NCBI RefSeq assembly: GCF_007859865.1
Contig: NZ_SJPI01000001.1
Location: 3,776,960 to 3,840,959, forward strand
Source: Rubripirellula amarantea
Lineage (GTDB): Bacteria; Planctomycetota; Planctomycetia; Pirellulales; Pirellulaceae
DNA: 64,000 nucleotides
Direction of reading: 5' to 3'
The notes under the pieces are model-generated. The model was not told the origin of the DNA. It was given only the letters and a program-made list of their open reading frames with translations, and made no database searches. A program made the translations under genes and the position numbers. Each line of letters opens with the position of its first letter. Within the stretch, counting starts at the first letter, position 1. This document shows, one piece after another, positions 41,101 through 43,718 of the stretch.

Positions 41101-42067
41101 GACTCCGTTGACTCCGCCGGAAGAGCGATCGGTTTCGATTTCTGCTTCCACCACTGCTTCGACCGTGTTGTCGGGTTCTATCCAAGCGGTTACCGGGCAA
41201 CCTATCACGTTGACGGCCGCGATTGACACATTGCCGACTGGCGCGACCGAACGCATGCAGTGGGAGATTCGAAATGGTGCTGGTACGTTGATCGCGTTGG
41301 GAAATGGTTCGGCATTTACGTTCACGCCGAGCCAATCGGGTACGTTCACCGCAACCGCGATCGGAAGTGATGACGCGAACGGCCAAGGAACTGCCAGCTT
41401 AACGATCGAAGTCTTGGACAACAGAACGCTCGAGGATCCAGCCGACCCCGGGAAGTTTATCCTGGTTGTCGGAGGCACGTCGTTGAAAGACGACATTCGC
41501 CTGAACGATGTTCGCTTCAAGCCGGATTCAGTCGAAGTTCGCCAGCAGTCCGGTGACGGTGAATGGGTGCACGTGGTGTACGACAACATCAGTCAAATTC
41601 AGGTGTTCGGTGGTGAGGGAGACGACGACCTGACGTCGGATCGTCAACTTGCAATTCCAGTAAGACTTTATGGCGGTGCTGGAAATGACAAGCTTCGTGG
41701 CGGTACCGGAAACGACTACCTCGATGGCGGTGCTGGTGACGACCGTGTGTTTGGCGAAAGCGGCGAGGACATTCTCGTTGGTGGGCTAGGTGCCGATCGG
41801 TTGGACGGTGGACGTGGTGAAGACCTTTTGATTACCGACCGTTTCGACTGGGACGATGCCGATTCACTGCTGAGTCGCTGGGCCGACACGGGAACCACCG
41901 TAGCAGATCGAATGACCGACCTAATTTCAGACCTATCATCTTCGATTACCTCCGACGGAGCCGATGACGATTCCGATGGTGACAAGGGGATAGATTGGTT
42001 CTTCAGCGAGTTCAGCGACAAGGTGCGGGCCAACGCGCGAGACCTCGATGTAACGACGCGGTTCTGA
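17117..42067 (+). CDS. Giant (8,316-aa) LEPR-type surface protein with RTX and multiple repeat families
   Basis: Uninterrupted 24.95-kb gene. The N-terminus is arginine-rich and ends in FESLELRRVLAAE (residues 48-60), the planctomycete LEPR-type export motif; ATG 17138 is an alternative start, and neither has a clear ribosome-binding site. Order of parts: unnamed beta region (60-630); flagellin-hook-IN-like repeats (~635-1680); a long alpha/beta region with two EF-hand-like loops (2642-2653, 3055-3066) and the only two cysteines I found (C3020, C3030); first RTX block (~3258-3325); about eleven ~90-aa repeats (~3885-6760) interspersed with PPC-like domains and WxxxQTV modules; and an RTX/helix supermodule region (~7030-8240) containing an Ig-like insert near 8010. 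No enzyme domain and no C-terminal anchor are recognised. Probably a Ca2+-dependent adhesin or matrix protein; function is inferred from composition only. Confidence 0.9.
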   Translation: MDLGPTEMKTDSLLEQLRRKYHLPSIRKTSRTRQARKRTRVARRRSTFESLELRRVLAAEVTLVGDTLEVRDLPGSNDDLSVELVGADYVISSNNPVAVVGVADSDSNANSATVAKGSINAINVIGSDGTDSFTIKDVGLASLSITGGSGDNTLIGPEASGTWTIAGTNAGNVNGVTFSGIQTLVGNDSGNQFTVTAGSTQLSIVGGTGNDALTIQASGNEVSSSAGTVSVSGLQSINFDSAIETVVVKDWGIRSTDQSDLLEGLTALATFGDELNKLRGFNSALPLAGNGGTDADTPMMFTDLENPGQVFQNLKDGVQTAFSSAATSTQLESYFLSDIAASVGDARLAIASDGSQSVTVDLSFNSAGSLPIHLAGQENLEQQGLYFADDATYRLKSSTDYELQFGIDSTSFYVEFLNDQFTVDVDQDNVSIDSTDLRVGVLGTTIDSGATLINNATLTVSISDHESNGKKLSLSELQSLSDSNSGTSIRDLASVGTQGNVNVNLTVTPTAQPGFNSGVASSSIQIGGASLDSFRDMPNGTPIFASDEMLAFARMSSQDLIDPLTPFSGWLSDVAKSGHFDASLPLVDAKIGDLLDFSGALDRSLIDQLGEQSRITALRTPQISSGVSAFDLSGDATFTLTYEGKDYVVHVLDNNQDSLAGLIGDINTAIAAVSTPDNELAQHVRAQAVTSSGLGTASTTGVISFGAFVDTAIPSDQWGLDTTKAIDIKLGLEDQAAELGFGAGRRADDVRLKFDSVQTFLKIIADLNNGVSLTSSFDAASSKLTFDVELSEELLSVSKPLIADLNLGALSEINTASDVELTPYVDLKFRYGSDLNPISQSRLSPIGEISQGGQLESDALFELNIDGTPYVITVAKDESNDSLSDLIDDVNTAINSTLSVALASDISASLLTQTLTTDPSSTQGEFRPQLKLTSLGGKSLAIDSVNDVARKQLGLDTGNYDVAGVKFLNTSAKAEIATGLHFDVQIGTVRTNGITVAAGHYGTLSALADAINVAFGNNGIDSQIRAEIADYQLNFVLQGSSSDEYVAVFAQSGSDLLEVYGFVNGQSDRADDLAPSFFDASASNGVQLSGSVAVTWTASGADTAQYNFVELDISDAAAQGFFTQKSSLSDIDASVDDLVSVTDLVVTRGTLTADNPLAGSAASGKLTTDATFEVSIDGSDAIPVLVSSIATTTAANRPSGLGAKVYELNGDANFQIAISDSGGTSNHAVTVTDTGGNKNIGDLVEDVRSAIESAGLDSTLSVQSDGGRLQFSAKEPSDGITNIAISFADTNAAKQLGFVSGQQQDTTELLNAVSNALATAGIGESLAASLDANNHLVLSAAFGKSLTISVESGNTAATELGFNASVNQVLTPPLTAPQLSDALNIVDTADHAYVSDADLRTLVDDFATAHGGESLQFVLNIPAFVRGEVSPGPDDRIAFTATMTDITAVVDAAESELGLSNNQTSEYRLVASNELTLDTQHPGTITADATFDVTIGGTSPTTKTIELRRGLTADNKNELGLVTDLNAALVDVGLTQVHAELSEGRINLLHKDGNKLTISSANAVATNELGLSNGDSSRQVLQTLPVTTTGGTDGYGRLGSTAIFMIAIGSGAAHTITVSRESTLSNTSNSDLLDDVRDALSAASVSASVQAELSGSDLRFVSVSPDQLLTVQVPQRADVAIESVSKNIFDKLTGSDVIETLQYASDVLSASVSADDDPLDNFVNYLKASLPFLGIKGNELNDYDDIFASLIVGADSAQATSLQSLTRAINDLLAVTSAPDDPDPSHPGIAFTFNEDVLEFELVIVHDAARKAKFGVDAYALAELADGGMPSALDDKRVFISDALNMLDMTVESTAVVDLSFEIEYAAVEPVVSMVDPSSVEIEFSTNFTDLDFQAGVGPVNLYVKDGAIRFSGSPDGTGDAKYIVDFAGPLTLDGQESLDPISEFSVDLQGAARIELPLYGTSSVDSGLGAGAPTPLVFEVGQLSNLMDESGNPVHIPNPDDLPDLAESVDSPLNELLSNPEFLINGLDRVLGTLQTSIETPFAALENLPLVGDQIMDAVQPVLDEFNDMRVEVRNFLESKYAAAVGEGRHGGNVKLILQEALFDLFAGSEDGGNANGTVIDGNDDGKGPRLGLLKDLITDGNGVKDFGDILLIDGGTDFAEFDFHIGQSYTIALPFELGFGVANLGLDQILPNFGFNVDGGEGVTFELSWDFRFGFGVSNEELFYVKTNQTENIADPTSDEVAELVLAADVTIPGFNSDINLGLAGASVSDGVASSTRITSAGQISLADTIFGNGETGLEGSFEIEWEKANGDKGTSTFSNIGSGLAGGGTLAALASPVKVLRLIEQLNLQLLDLTSGGFVATPDLSVIDTENPGFGIRITSRDPEIVHMTINPTSGNDFGFLPGQAEDQRSIGLGFSEEQLATAGVITAERVAPVDGVLAQDSIITLTVANTEVPVVLRQSTLLDEVSDPDGTRTFDGVSDVELDNDVIKIDAGNLETGDEVYYGNTAASGNEVVPLVKGTRYFVIKVSDSRIKLAESKADAESGTAIDLTEHGKDSPTVHTLTTTLTGQDALIFQLNEQINLAMGEAGFVSADGEVKATLEGSKIKLTGTESTATLEKVEWSRLDISRLGVAFSIDLKDPSGDGRLSLPEIFSDPTESLSVVLSTEAQARFNVQTNSNLITDYVEGLIGFGGLGLPQVEFDFKADFEGSVDAIGDFDPEYTIDGFQFANIQVDAGELLSTLLAPVLTGIQEILGPALDILGPSVDATEGFLNKPVPVLSEISSLLGISNNFSLLDFTGNKDSINLFLDSIGNLIELIDAFNDIDFSDGPIMVNLGSWELVFDKKSPFYFPKTKLPVPVEVVDIYAESGSQDDAVKALLQLLGIRADGTSSNEQTEGGFKVDILDPSNIFKLIVGDTFDIFSFNLPKLHLELGLDVGFDYDILEFAVDGGLTADVDLSFVYDSTGLDRIMDARSQGLKPDYSDLLDGFYVRTIKGPELSLNANFTGGGAVDVHIPPFCIDLGIFGDACFPRFDIFVVNANAHANFELGLDLRDPNEDGALRLDEIFALTNDFQNPENLFYLFDILASADFGFGIRGRILNVGLSTDDLPIDVTSISGTFSAQDFFGKALGLPNPFAPILGEVIGAKGPGSVVDGGSGTITTVSPKSTRVLRINAGEFDYARIHDDTDDSDGVTGWSVSYSGTSLIISDGKGNTTEIDTSVTPVDSIVFRGSDADDSIDFSGVPASISVDARGGLGKDHITGGAGADIILGGDGNDTIIGGPGADALYGDHGNDLLQGQAGEDFLIGGQGADTLEGGSGGDQYLYGTTSGDRRNFGADTITEDTDTTFREGTILNINDVRDEYAYVVGTGTFVREHSSDAMDIEDLSYDTGVIRVTAADHGLQTGDKVTIAGVEGPPNVNLLYTITRINDSTFDLQGSTVPDVGPIVITVPDHGLAINSVVHNVTVTGVGGVSNANGTHSIEVVDANTLRIQQTGSSPMFIGGYERNNGAGFILVPSDRAQTDIDNDKSAALKRISDTVDFTSLAGRDSMTFALTNSGATITVGNGATSVNMVTVTNQQVETYLGGRGDDTFNVTGTNNHYVHLDGGEGSEEYFVQVSDDLHGDIFVHDSGYVTRASDRLLVFGRDSATADEIGLTRQKITYAAGKAIQYSPEDNVTNADTPSGLEKLQMDLKAGDDVLNVQGTSDEMEVMLHGDAGTDTFYVGVMVGDGNVNPPAGNLNDINGIAKNDDGPGPLVINGFNDDPDAIPGADDADVLYVIDASDSIDNVADTAGKLTASTITGLGMDVGIEYSAFWHLEVRLGQATDEFEVESTHRGTTAVFGGSGADAIDVTGTGHLASTLETVVPSDISIVQTVVGVGATSSVQTITVDEVGGGFFQLEYNGQTSDLIYHDIEADNLKETLKQIGTGDVAVEKSQVNDKLTYIVSWTTSGPKYSLTSAAVTIDDLASKRIHITNTDGVKNSVEETVTLSFAATAGYYTLQFVDTDGTETVLGAEDSAVLPFFDLDRRSRELHDLGDPKFATLAEAEVEAVTEASKAIRTAIEGLRLVGSGFVDSVTHSGNSFTVTFKKDLGDLPRLIAVETSLLIDGDDNADTINIQSIDAATFVHGGDGADSINVNIDINAADVVIDDIVGPRPDRATINGVNDLLSIDGQGGGDDYFVYMFGGETNSLLNLFDSGRPSDGTDVGRIVGTSQEDLFLLRAAVADGGLASVSMIKPTVAADAMRPSDEPLDVERVNYNSGLDSLEIFGRDGDDRVAVDDTRADIKIYGGEGNDFFQVGQLYKSQRTNAAGIPNADVFATIETTRGYLSNGNSSPLTILGGIGDDEFLVYHNLAPLQLFGNADNDTFLIRAFALVGSQEDLRDRTDVSGGAGADLIQYAINAPVNIDGGDGFDTIIVVGTEFGDDFVVTENGIFGAGLNITFVRVESVEVDGAEGDDRFFILGTGANLITHVTGGLGSDTFNVNGPTPDIISNDLLGHSGLVSHLVESTDSDYAGVKVEGISANVADDDEPAIRIIVSDGSSVVSQGQNDTDNYFIALTRKPENGAFVIVKAIAPRGLRFKRVNGQDAVDPDGATLTFTENDWHIPQEIVFEADERGTAAVSTITEGEPGIDEVQVLTVDATQGTFRLKFDDGTPGGQTTADIHYDADSRAIVAARIQEELNRLTGITVNVGPEVNGTVSAGSTATELVDSTADFIVDGIEAGDIIFNVSDGSSTKVISVAGGQLTTGPLSGGTDNVWASGDIYAIENRELDGTSSFTITFSDPAATNVPELSVEFESSSLVANDITGVAPGFITHDVSVENGSQGMGDTISGLFVEDDVEEGSRFLNVFGGLPTFITDQGNNALRGATIKIIAGTGIGQSQLIIGNSSTEIEVANPWGTALDNSSRIEILRYSGVVLPVVLVQIIGDDGPALDVRESDGGTFAVEAAEIHGFSGDGDTTLGLIDAVTVSLAQDPGTDVTVDLNSAIASVRTEVEGDLATQEVQIIGLEAMDGTFTVNGSSPINYDLFDLDAVAASIQTALVGTTVTRAGSVFTVTYNAPGNQPEVVLDPTSLNGQLEFAVEDGAGGYVKATNLTFANGTWNDVQTVYVIGRQDNYVEGPQKSTFTLTAGANYANATSSVIVDVADDEVAGVLVLPSGGTTNVIESGSGGGGVTVASLGTSGYVEGRIDNTSSVDRDRYTVSLVAGQTYQFSMRGTSTGEGTLQDTQLRLYDETGAGVADDDDGGLDFNSLLQFTPSATGVYILEAAAYADAGNGTYTLTSSVGQVRDEIVTEGEQQQIKLRLEAGLEYTFDLKGDDTDDGTMRDPLLRLLGSDGELIATDDDQGDDLNAQIIFTPTSSGIYVLESGAADSGIGSYTLSWTNGPSSLEEYNVQELTFNASGVFTVSWDGDVSSDITFDPNDLSQLSDDIVDAVNSLPSVVAAGITAVPFGSPQPGETPSITIRFTGATDPVELLHINESRLIQSPPESFTQDDYQIVLTKAPASGETVTVNLVADPTRTQRGAGVFGIRSFTEQVELSGDGGPFGVTSSLTFTSGDWFSPQTVEVRAKYDDFVDGGDSKSFATQFNQANSIEGPLVITGGLSSDRSDDLEREPVMLASETNNKPAIGQVVGADSFTININVGEQVDGIAEIATATDGGDEGVGNVATNTVGGPGEQAGSLINEVQVLVIDAVSGRFQLSTSEGGVTQTTSDIVFDVDALSTTTADQIEAQLNLLTGIEVEVEGSGATYFITYISPAGKDVEELEFINVDLTRTGGTVSGTGTGRRLTLYGNAGTFDLSVNGAAITSIAYDPADTSIAIHIKDAINAVVPGSVVEVTGSAGTYDIEFASTPSSLSVDATNLQLNEMQTLLLDASSGFFHLSIDGVSSSAPIPHDVSTADLATAIEAIQGGATTVDVSESSTGNVRVFTINYTSPVNQDIPQLRIIQDSTPLKRTVLEALESKFDKTISSPSDLSTLTIEITSGDAKNKLRVITGGTDLGGGLYQLTVGRPWQGGLTGDIPTSASTYTIEPTNENLLVDENEETDILYVNDTDSVVSTPLPAGDFRVTSDQLTGLGMAGDQVIGGETQSGGIRYGSLEELIVNLGTGDNLVTIENTHRGATTINAGRGEDTFEIRGVSGHTYINAGPDADSIEVTNAGLLNGIGGLLTITGDMPEVQVVTLGKGSKADAAAYVDSVDEQQQFTVNATGGTYTLTYVSQTALIDTLTEGGRGANEVQELIVNARGGDFSLTYDDGGIVRTSSAISYTLGDDVNIAAAIQSELTTLLEGTHLGASVTVGAGPFGSTFLITFTGSANSGAGDLRVDGSNLHNLGKITTTTPIAYDASAADVATELGLLDDIGSAVNVEVTKAGPNYRVRFVNDRGAQDVQLLAANSVNLTSEGPIDRLVIDNTADTADRNALLTSTSLTGVGMFSVNEIQTLRIDATSGTFRLSHQGGTATSDLNYNVDAQTLQGALEGLDSIGAGNVRVDRADDVYVIRFRGTLTNTNVDALVVDDNSLVREEDVPGGTSEAILGSIEVATRNEGVTAEATNETQRLVISAATSGTYTLAFGVAANVTSDLPFDADAGDIQLALETLDGIAAGDMVVTETNVGEFTIEFAGELSSTDWNALMVANSTDGTVDVSTDVNGSDSARDDLQVLTVNADSGTFTLTLQVPSLTRPFTTEPIAFDATAEVVRQALQSALAFELTGAVDLSKVAENFKTDFTVLKIDRTYLIGFQGKTRQINAGSGVSYVVVDETGLGLDGGAGQARVVTRMEGINYYGIENIDLQLGSGSDIVSVQGVSRGSYKLDLTARTTTNISLGDNSTTGQLTEHVFVSSDADLDNQTIFQTEGLADAFDFLTGNVDDINGDLNFDFGTGSHGLMISDEAAVVGDTDVVITDVEPSALGNMTSAADGAEIWVTGLNFGGISYAVDPTGDLYQGVSYWTGSGGDNVTVDGTHARFLGNGLDQTTTLLNTGLGDDEIVVDLQSGEDDVLVLHVAGGSRTPTPVSDLAVGETDDDMIDATTSTLPLVIFGGLGSDTIDAGISGDIVVGDHGRIQYRDSSSQPNNPVIVSSLGFGGRGDIISHIRGTLDLITTTDPNRGDVDTIFGNDGEDIIFGGTAGDILHGGNDRDVILGDHGKFDSRLPTQQPFVPLHIGVGDGGGDDFIYGDAGDDVAFGGQGNDEIHGGDDDDEIVGGTGSDTIFGDAGDDMILADVGQILRDVNSDDTPQLNSNGKWHRDLVTEDIGRVIDIIPMDPTGLANPPADLAARLLAADRIILSSIQLPSGQKAIDDASGQWQTVALLIDLVDPDDDIVDGGEGNDIVLGQRGDDSIHGGNGDDTLIGDHGINSAPMETDFPQMLNAIRIVGVDSGASAMSGIELSIPQEGHVIVPEFVAEPGDLVAERPRWDRVTTVNSVLSSIANQDAIETGDDLRISPAISMTPHFIGHAGDLDGNDQIYGDAGADLLFGDKMLVSSKLATGLTPIDEATEAAAAAVAGVMHALEGLALDQSVVHYEIDGLTNGEVTINVGNDTLEGGDDDDMLVGDNAIYQLPDARTTPGAGTTTENAVYLQQFLADLRTLADDGSHLVTTAYLGVIDRLLADAQATRPTLPAISGNAVEYVQHHTLIVGNDVLRDGLGQDTLVGGDAVIVAPLVTGTVTDLPQTKVVAELTAEEVDALESQLRAAASADATELADRREARFLKIGEELASRTPLDRIAFVPSLNREIDNDDIAGGDNDDVVVGDFAVIATPLVQNAPTTDQELRDLDIHVEALVDQISEAARSRVPVSFDSHLGRRTHAASTTDSLSPEARHDSIAGRWQIGEDQIAGEDGNDTLFGDNVAIVTPIMINDPAQQVTLRRTSYQVGYLEDAMREFIDNPSLSRVDLNLDNDVIDGGEGNDLLQGAMGNDELDGRNGDDTLLGGNGDDILQGGAGNNSVRADGGNYPRLDVSDALGVYEFTTINPTTKQLLLDAAVGAESPLGWDVVPGSSGDDDDSTPLTPPEERSVSISASTTASTVLSGSIQAVTGQPITLTAAIDTLPTGATERMQWEIRNGAGTLIALGNGSAFTFTPSQSGTFTATAIGSDDANGQGTASLTIEVLDNRTLEDPADPGKFILVVGGTSLKDDIRLNDVRFKPDSVEVRQQSGDGEWVHVVYDNISQIQVFGGEGDDDLTSDRQLAIPVRLYGGAGNDKLRGGTGNDYLDGGAGDDRVFGESGEDILVGGLGADRLDGGRGEDLLITDRFDWDDADSLLSRWADTGTTVADRMTDLISDLSSSITSDGADDDSDGDKGIDWFFSEFSDKVRANARDLDVTTRF
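17258..17296 (+). other. LEPR-type N-terminal sorting motif of the giant protein
   Basis: Encodes FESLELRRVLAAE after a run rich in Arg and Lys (TRQARKRTRVARRRS). The core L51-E52-x-R54-R-V-L-A matches the same core in two further proteins of this window (at 49,121 and 51,658), so it is a shared export/processing signal of this organism. The mechanism and cleavage site are not established here. Confidence 0.7.
19012..22150 (+). repeat. Flagellin-hook-IN-like repeats inside the giant protein
   Basis: At least five protein-level repeats of ~120-200 residues. Each starts with a beta hairpin of the type DATF-x-hxhxG, passes through a helix of the type LIDDVNTAI, NLVEDVRSAI or LLDDVRDAL, then a strand such as LSVQSDGGRLQFSA, and several end in LGL or LGF (ARKQLGLDTG, AAKQLGFVSG, ATNELGLSNG). 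This order matches the flagellin/FliD hook IN motif in outline. Copies begin near 19,018, 19,690, 20,745, 21,570 and 21,925. They are diverged at DNA level. Presence of a repeat is clear; the family name is from recall. Confidence 0.6.
25040..25075 (+). other. EF-hand-like calcium loop 1
   Basis: Encodes DPSGDGRLSLPE (residues 2642-2653), with ligands at positions 1, 3, 5 and 12 and Gly at 6, preceded by SIDLK and followed by IF. Matches the canonical EF-hand loop. Confidence 0.6.
26279..26314 (+). other. EF-hand-like calcium loop 2
   Basis: Encodes DPNEDGALRLDE (residues 3055-3066), again in the setting LDLR-loop-IF. Its flanks resemble those of loop 1, so the two loops probably come from duplicated modules. 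Confidence 0.6.
26890..27095 (+). repeat. RTX calcium-binding block 1
   Basis: Encodes about seven consecutive GGxGxDxhh nonapeptides (GGAGADIIL, GGDGNDTII, GGPGADALY, GDHGNDLLQ, GQAGEDFLI, GGQGADTLE, GGSGGDQYL). This is the RTX parallel beta-roll of Ca2+-binding exported proteins, here in the middle of the chain at residues ~3258-3325 rather than at the C-terminus. Confidence 0.9.
28770..37400 (+). repeat. About eleven diverged ~90-residue repeats in the giant protein
   Basis: Protein-level repeat unit with the consensus: EVQ-x-L-x-h-DA-x-SGTF-x-L strand; TSDI-x-YD turn; helix AAIQ-x3-L-x2-L; GNV-x-V strand; YxIxF strand; then D-x-L-x-VD-x-S-L. Copies start near 28,770; 31,012; 32,115; 33,290; 34,160; 34,440; 34,705; 35,800; 36,410; 36,760 and 37,070. 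Copies near 36,410 and 36,760 are the most alike (LEGLDSIGAGNVRV and LETLDGIAAGDMVV). Spacing varies because PPC-like and other domains are inserted. I cannot match it to a named family. Confidence 0.7.
32640..33265 (+). other. Pair of PPC-like beta domains in the giant protein
   Basis: Two adjacent ~100-residue beta sandwiches resembling the bacterial pre-peptidase C-terminal (PPC) domain: (1) DRYTVSLVAGQTYQFSMRG ... LRLYDETGAGVADDDDG ... GVYILEAAAYADAGNGTY; (2) IKLRLEAGLEYTFDLKG ... LRLLGSDGELIATDDDQ ... GIYVLESGAADSGIGSY. The near-identical order shows a tandem duplication. PPC domains often bind carbohydrate or stabilise exported proteins. Confidence 0.7.
38210..41840 (+). repeat. C-terminal RTX region with alternating helical spacers
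   Basis: RTX-type motifs recur near 38,215, 38,440, 38,590, 39,060, 39,465, 39,700, 40,000, 40,300, 40,590, 40,780 and 41,610. Most groups end in a GDxxxI element (VVGDHGRI, LVGDNAIY, VGGDAVIVAP, VVGDFAVIATP, LFGDNVAIVTP) that leads into a helical spacer of ~60-80 residues (for example QQFLADLRTLADD and EVDALESQLRAAA). Between 39.7 and 40.6 kb the period is close to 300 bp. An Ig/PKD-like beta domain is inserted at about 41,130-41,420. The two longest pure RTX runs are at 40,780-40,945 and 41,660-41,840. Confidence 0.8.
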
Positions 42068-42115
42068 TTCGTGACGACCGTTGGATGCAACGACAATGAG
42101 TTCATCATCAGAACC
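42060..42115 (+). other. Inverted repeat over the stop codon of the giant gene
   Basis: GGTTCTGAT (42060-42068, containing the TGA stop) pairs perfectly with ATCAGAACC (42107-42115). A smaller hairpin GTTG-gatg-CAAC (42080-42091) is nested in the loop. No T-run follows. It may be a transcript-end structure; evidence is structural only. Confidence 0.35.
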
Positions 42116-42326
42116 AGTCGCTCGCGATTTGCCGAACAGAACGTTTAGCGTGCAGTCGACTACGAGGGGCTGGCGCTACGGTTAGCGATGCCGGTTGAGA
42201 TCGCGTTCAAGCTGGCGATGAATTGACGAGCTACCTCAGGTGCGATTGCGGCGTTCTGGGAAGACATCGCAAACTTGGTAGACTGAAAGTTCGATCAACG
42301 AAATAGACATAGCGAAGGTTGGACTA

Positions 42327-43406
42327 GTGAAGCCAAGTGAATTCAGGAAACACGTTGTCGCTGGTTCGTTTCCAGAGTTTGCACGCTTGTCCGATGCATT
42401 AAAGGCGATGCAGTTTGTCCAAGCTGACCCCATTCGATCGCCCGCGAGAGCGCAAGACTTAGTTTTGCGGCAGAGAGTTCGGGGATATCAAGCGGGCGAT
42501 CTTGAACGAACGTTTCCGAAGCTAAGAGCCGAAGAAGGATACCTGTTTGCCTACGGGTTTATGACTCCTGGAATATGGCAGATATTGCACCCGCGGCCTC
42601 ATGCAAAGTTGAACAAGCTCGAACGTGATCTACTGAAAAGCGTTGCTGATGTTGGCGAGGTTCATCCACGCGGGTTGGATCAAAGATTCGGTCGAAGGTC
42701 CGTCAAGAATTACTGGGGCGGTCAATCGCAAGAGACCAAGCGAATACTAGAGAAGCTTCATCACCATGGCTACCTGCGGGTGAGTCGACGCGAAAATGGG
42801 ATTCGCGTCTATCAGGTGTCCAAGGAATCACCGGCCGAGACCATCGATAGCACAGAACGTTATCGACGTCTCGTGATGACAACCGCTCGCGTGTTTGGGC
42901 CGACCACAAAGCGTTTCTTGGTGGCAGAGTTGCGCACTCATGATCATTTGGTACCCGTACGGTCGGCTCGTTTAGCGGTCGTCGACTCGCTGGTGCAATC
43001 AGGTGAATTGTCAGAGGTCGAAGTCGCCGGAGCTAGCTACCTTTATCGCGAAAGAGATTGGTTGCCGAATGATGTTCCGAACCGCGTTCGAATTTTGGCG
43101 CCATTCGATCCGTTGGTTCGAGATCGAGACAGGTTTTCAAAGCTTTGGGATTGGACCTATCGCTTTGAAGCTTACGTGCCCGCGGCAAAGCGAGAGCGGG
43201 GTTATTACGCAATGCCCGTTCTTTGGCGGGATGTCGTGTTGGGGTGGGCAAATGCCAGCCTCGCGAACGATCGATTGAGCGTCGAGTTTGGTTACGTGGG
43301 GAAGAAACCACGCGCTAAAGAGTTTCGTCTATTGGCTGAAGCCGAAGTTGAAGCGTTGGCTACGTTCTTAGGTTTACCGAGCGGTTGCTGGGAGCTTGAT
43401 CTTTGA
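42327..43406 (+). CDS. YcaQ/AlkX-like winged-helix DNA glycosylase
   Basis: 359-aa protein of the HTH_42 (YcaQ/AlkZ-type) family, which contains glycosylases that unhook interstrand cross-links and remove bulky alkylated bases. Three winged-helix-like units are followed by a C-terminal beta domain, as in that family. The N-terminal stretch FVQADPIRSPARAQDLVL contains Q32-A-D34, the QxD form of the catalytic motif known from E. coli YcaQ (AlkZ uses QxQ). The C-terminal part (APFDPLVRDRDRFSKLWDW, then YYAMPVLWRDVVLGW) is also typical. GTG start at 42327 with a GAAGG about 10 nt upstream. It stands alone on the plus strand downstream of the giant gene. Substrate range cannot be deduced. Confidence 0.87.
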   Translation: MKPSEFRKHVVAGSFPEFARLSDALKAMQFVQADPIRSPARAQDLVLRQRVRGYQAGDLERTFPKLRAEEGYLFAYGFMTPGIWQILHPRPHAKLNKLERDLLKSVADVGEVHPRGLDQRFGRRSVKNYWGGQSQETKRILEKLHHHGYLRVSRRENGIRVYQVSKESPAETIDSTERYRRLVMTTARVFGPTTKRFLVAELRTHDHLVPVRSARLAVVDSLVQSGELSEVEVAGASYLYRERDWLPNDVPNRVRILAPFDPLVRDRDRFSKLWDWTYRFEAYVPAAKRERGYYAMPVLWRDVVLGWANASLANDRLSVEFGYVGKKPRAKEFRLLAEAEVEALATFLGLPSGCWELDL

Positions 43407-43474
43407 CGCGGAAGAACTTAAGTCATGCCGGTGAAGCTCGATCTAAACTAGCCGAACCAGAACGCCAGCACGAA

Positions 43475-43520
43475 AGGCTCTAAGCATGCAGAGGCTCTAA
43501 GCATGCAGAGGCCCTGAGCA
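43475..43520. repeat. 17-bp direct tandem repeat, 2.7 copies
   Basis: AGGCTCTAAGCATGCAG occurs twice head to tail (43475-43491 and 43492-43508) and is followed by a degenerate third copy (AGGCCCTGAGCA, 43509-43520). It lies in the non-coding stretch between the YcaQ-like gene and the terminator of the PEP-CTERM gene. No function is evident; slippage is the likely origin. Confidence 0.85.
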
Positions 43521-43634
43521 ACTAGAGGAAGCAGTAACCAGACGACAATCGACTGTCTGCGGAAGAACGGAGCAAGGCAGACAATGGCGAATCTAGAAAT
43601 GACGACGACTCTAATGGCGAAACTGAGTGACTAC

Positions 43635-43667
43635 AAAAAAAGCCCTCGCTATTTGTTAGCGAGGGCT
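43635..43667 (-). terminator. Rho-independent terminator of the PEP-CTERM gene
   Basis: Read on the minus strand: AGCCCTCGCTA, a 5-nt loop, TAGCGAGGGCT, then a run of seven T (plus-strand A 43635-43641). The stem is 11 bp and perfect (43641-43651 with 43657-43667), 52 nt past the stop codon of the PEP-CTERM gene. It is the clearest intrinsic terminator in the window. Confidence 0.92.
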
Positions 43668-43718
43668 TCGGTTCAATAGCATGCTACAAGTTGAAGCGTG
43701 ATTATCAGCTCACGTTTT

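Noticed and set aside
40981..41589. 202-codon minus-strand frame inside the giant gene
   Set aside because: Antisense to Ig/RTX-coding sequence; low-complexity translation typical of shadow frames.
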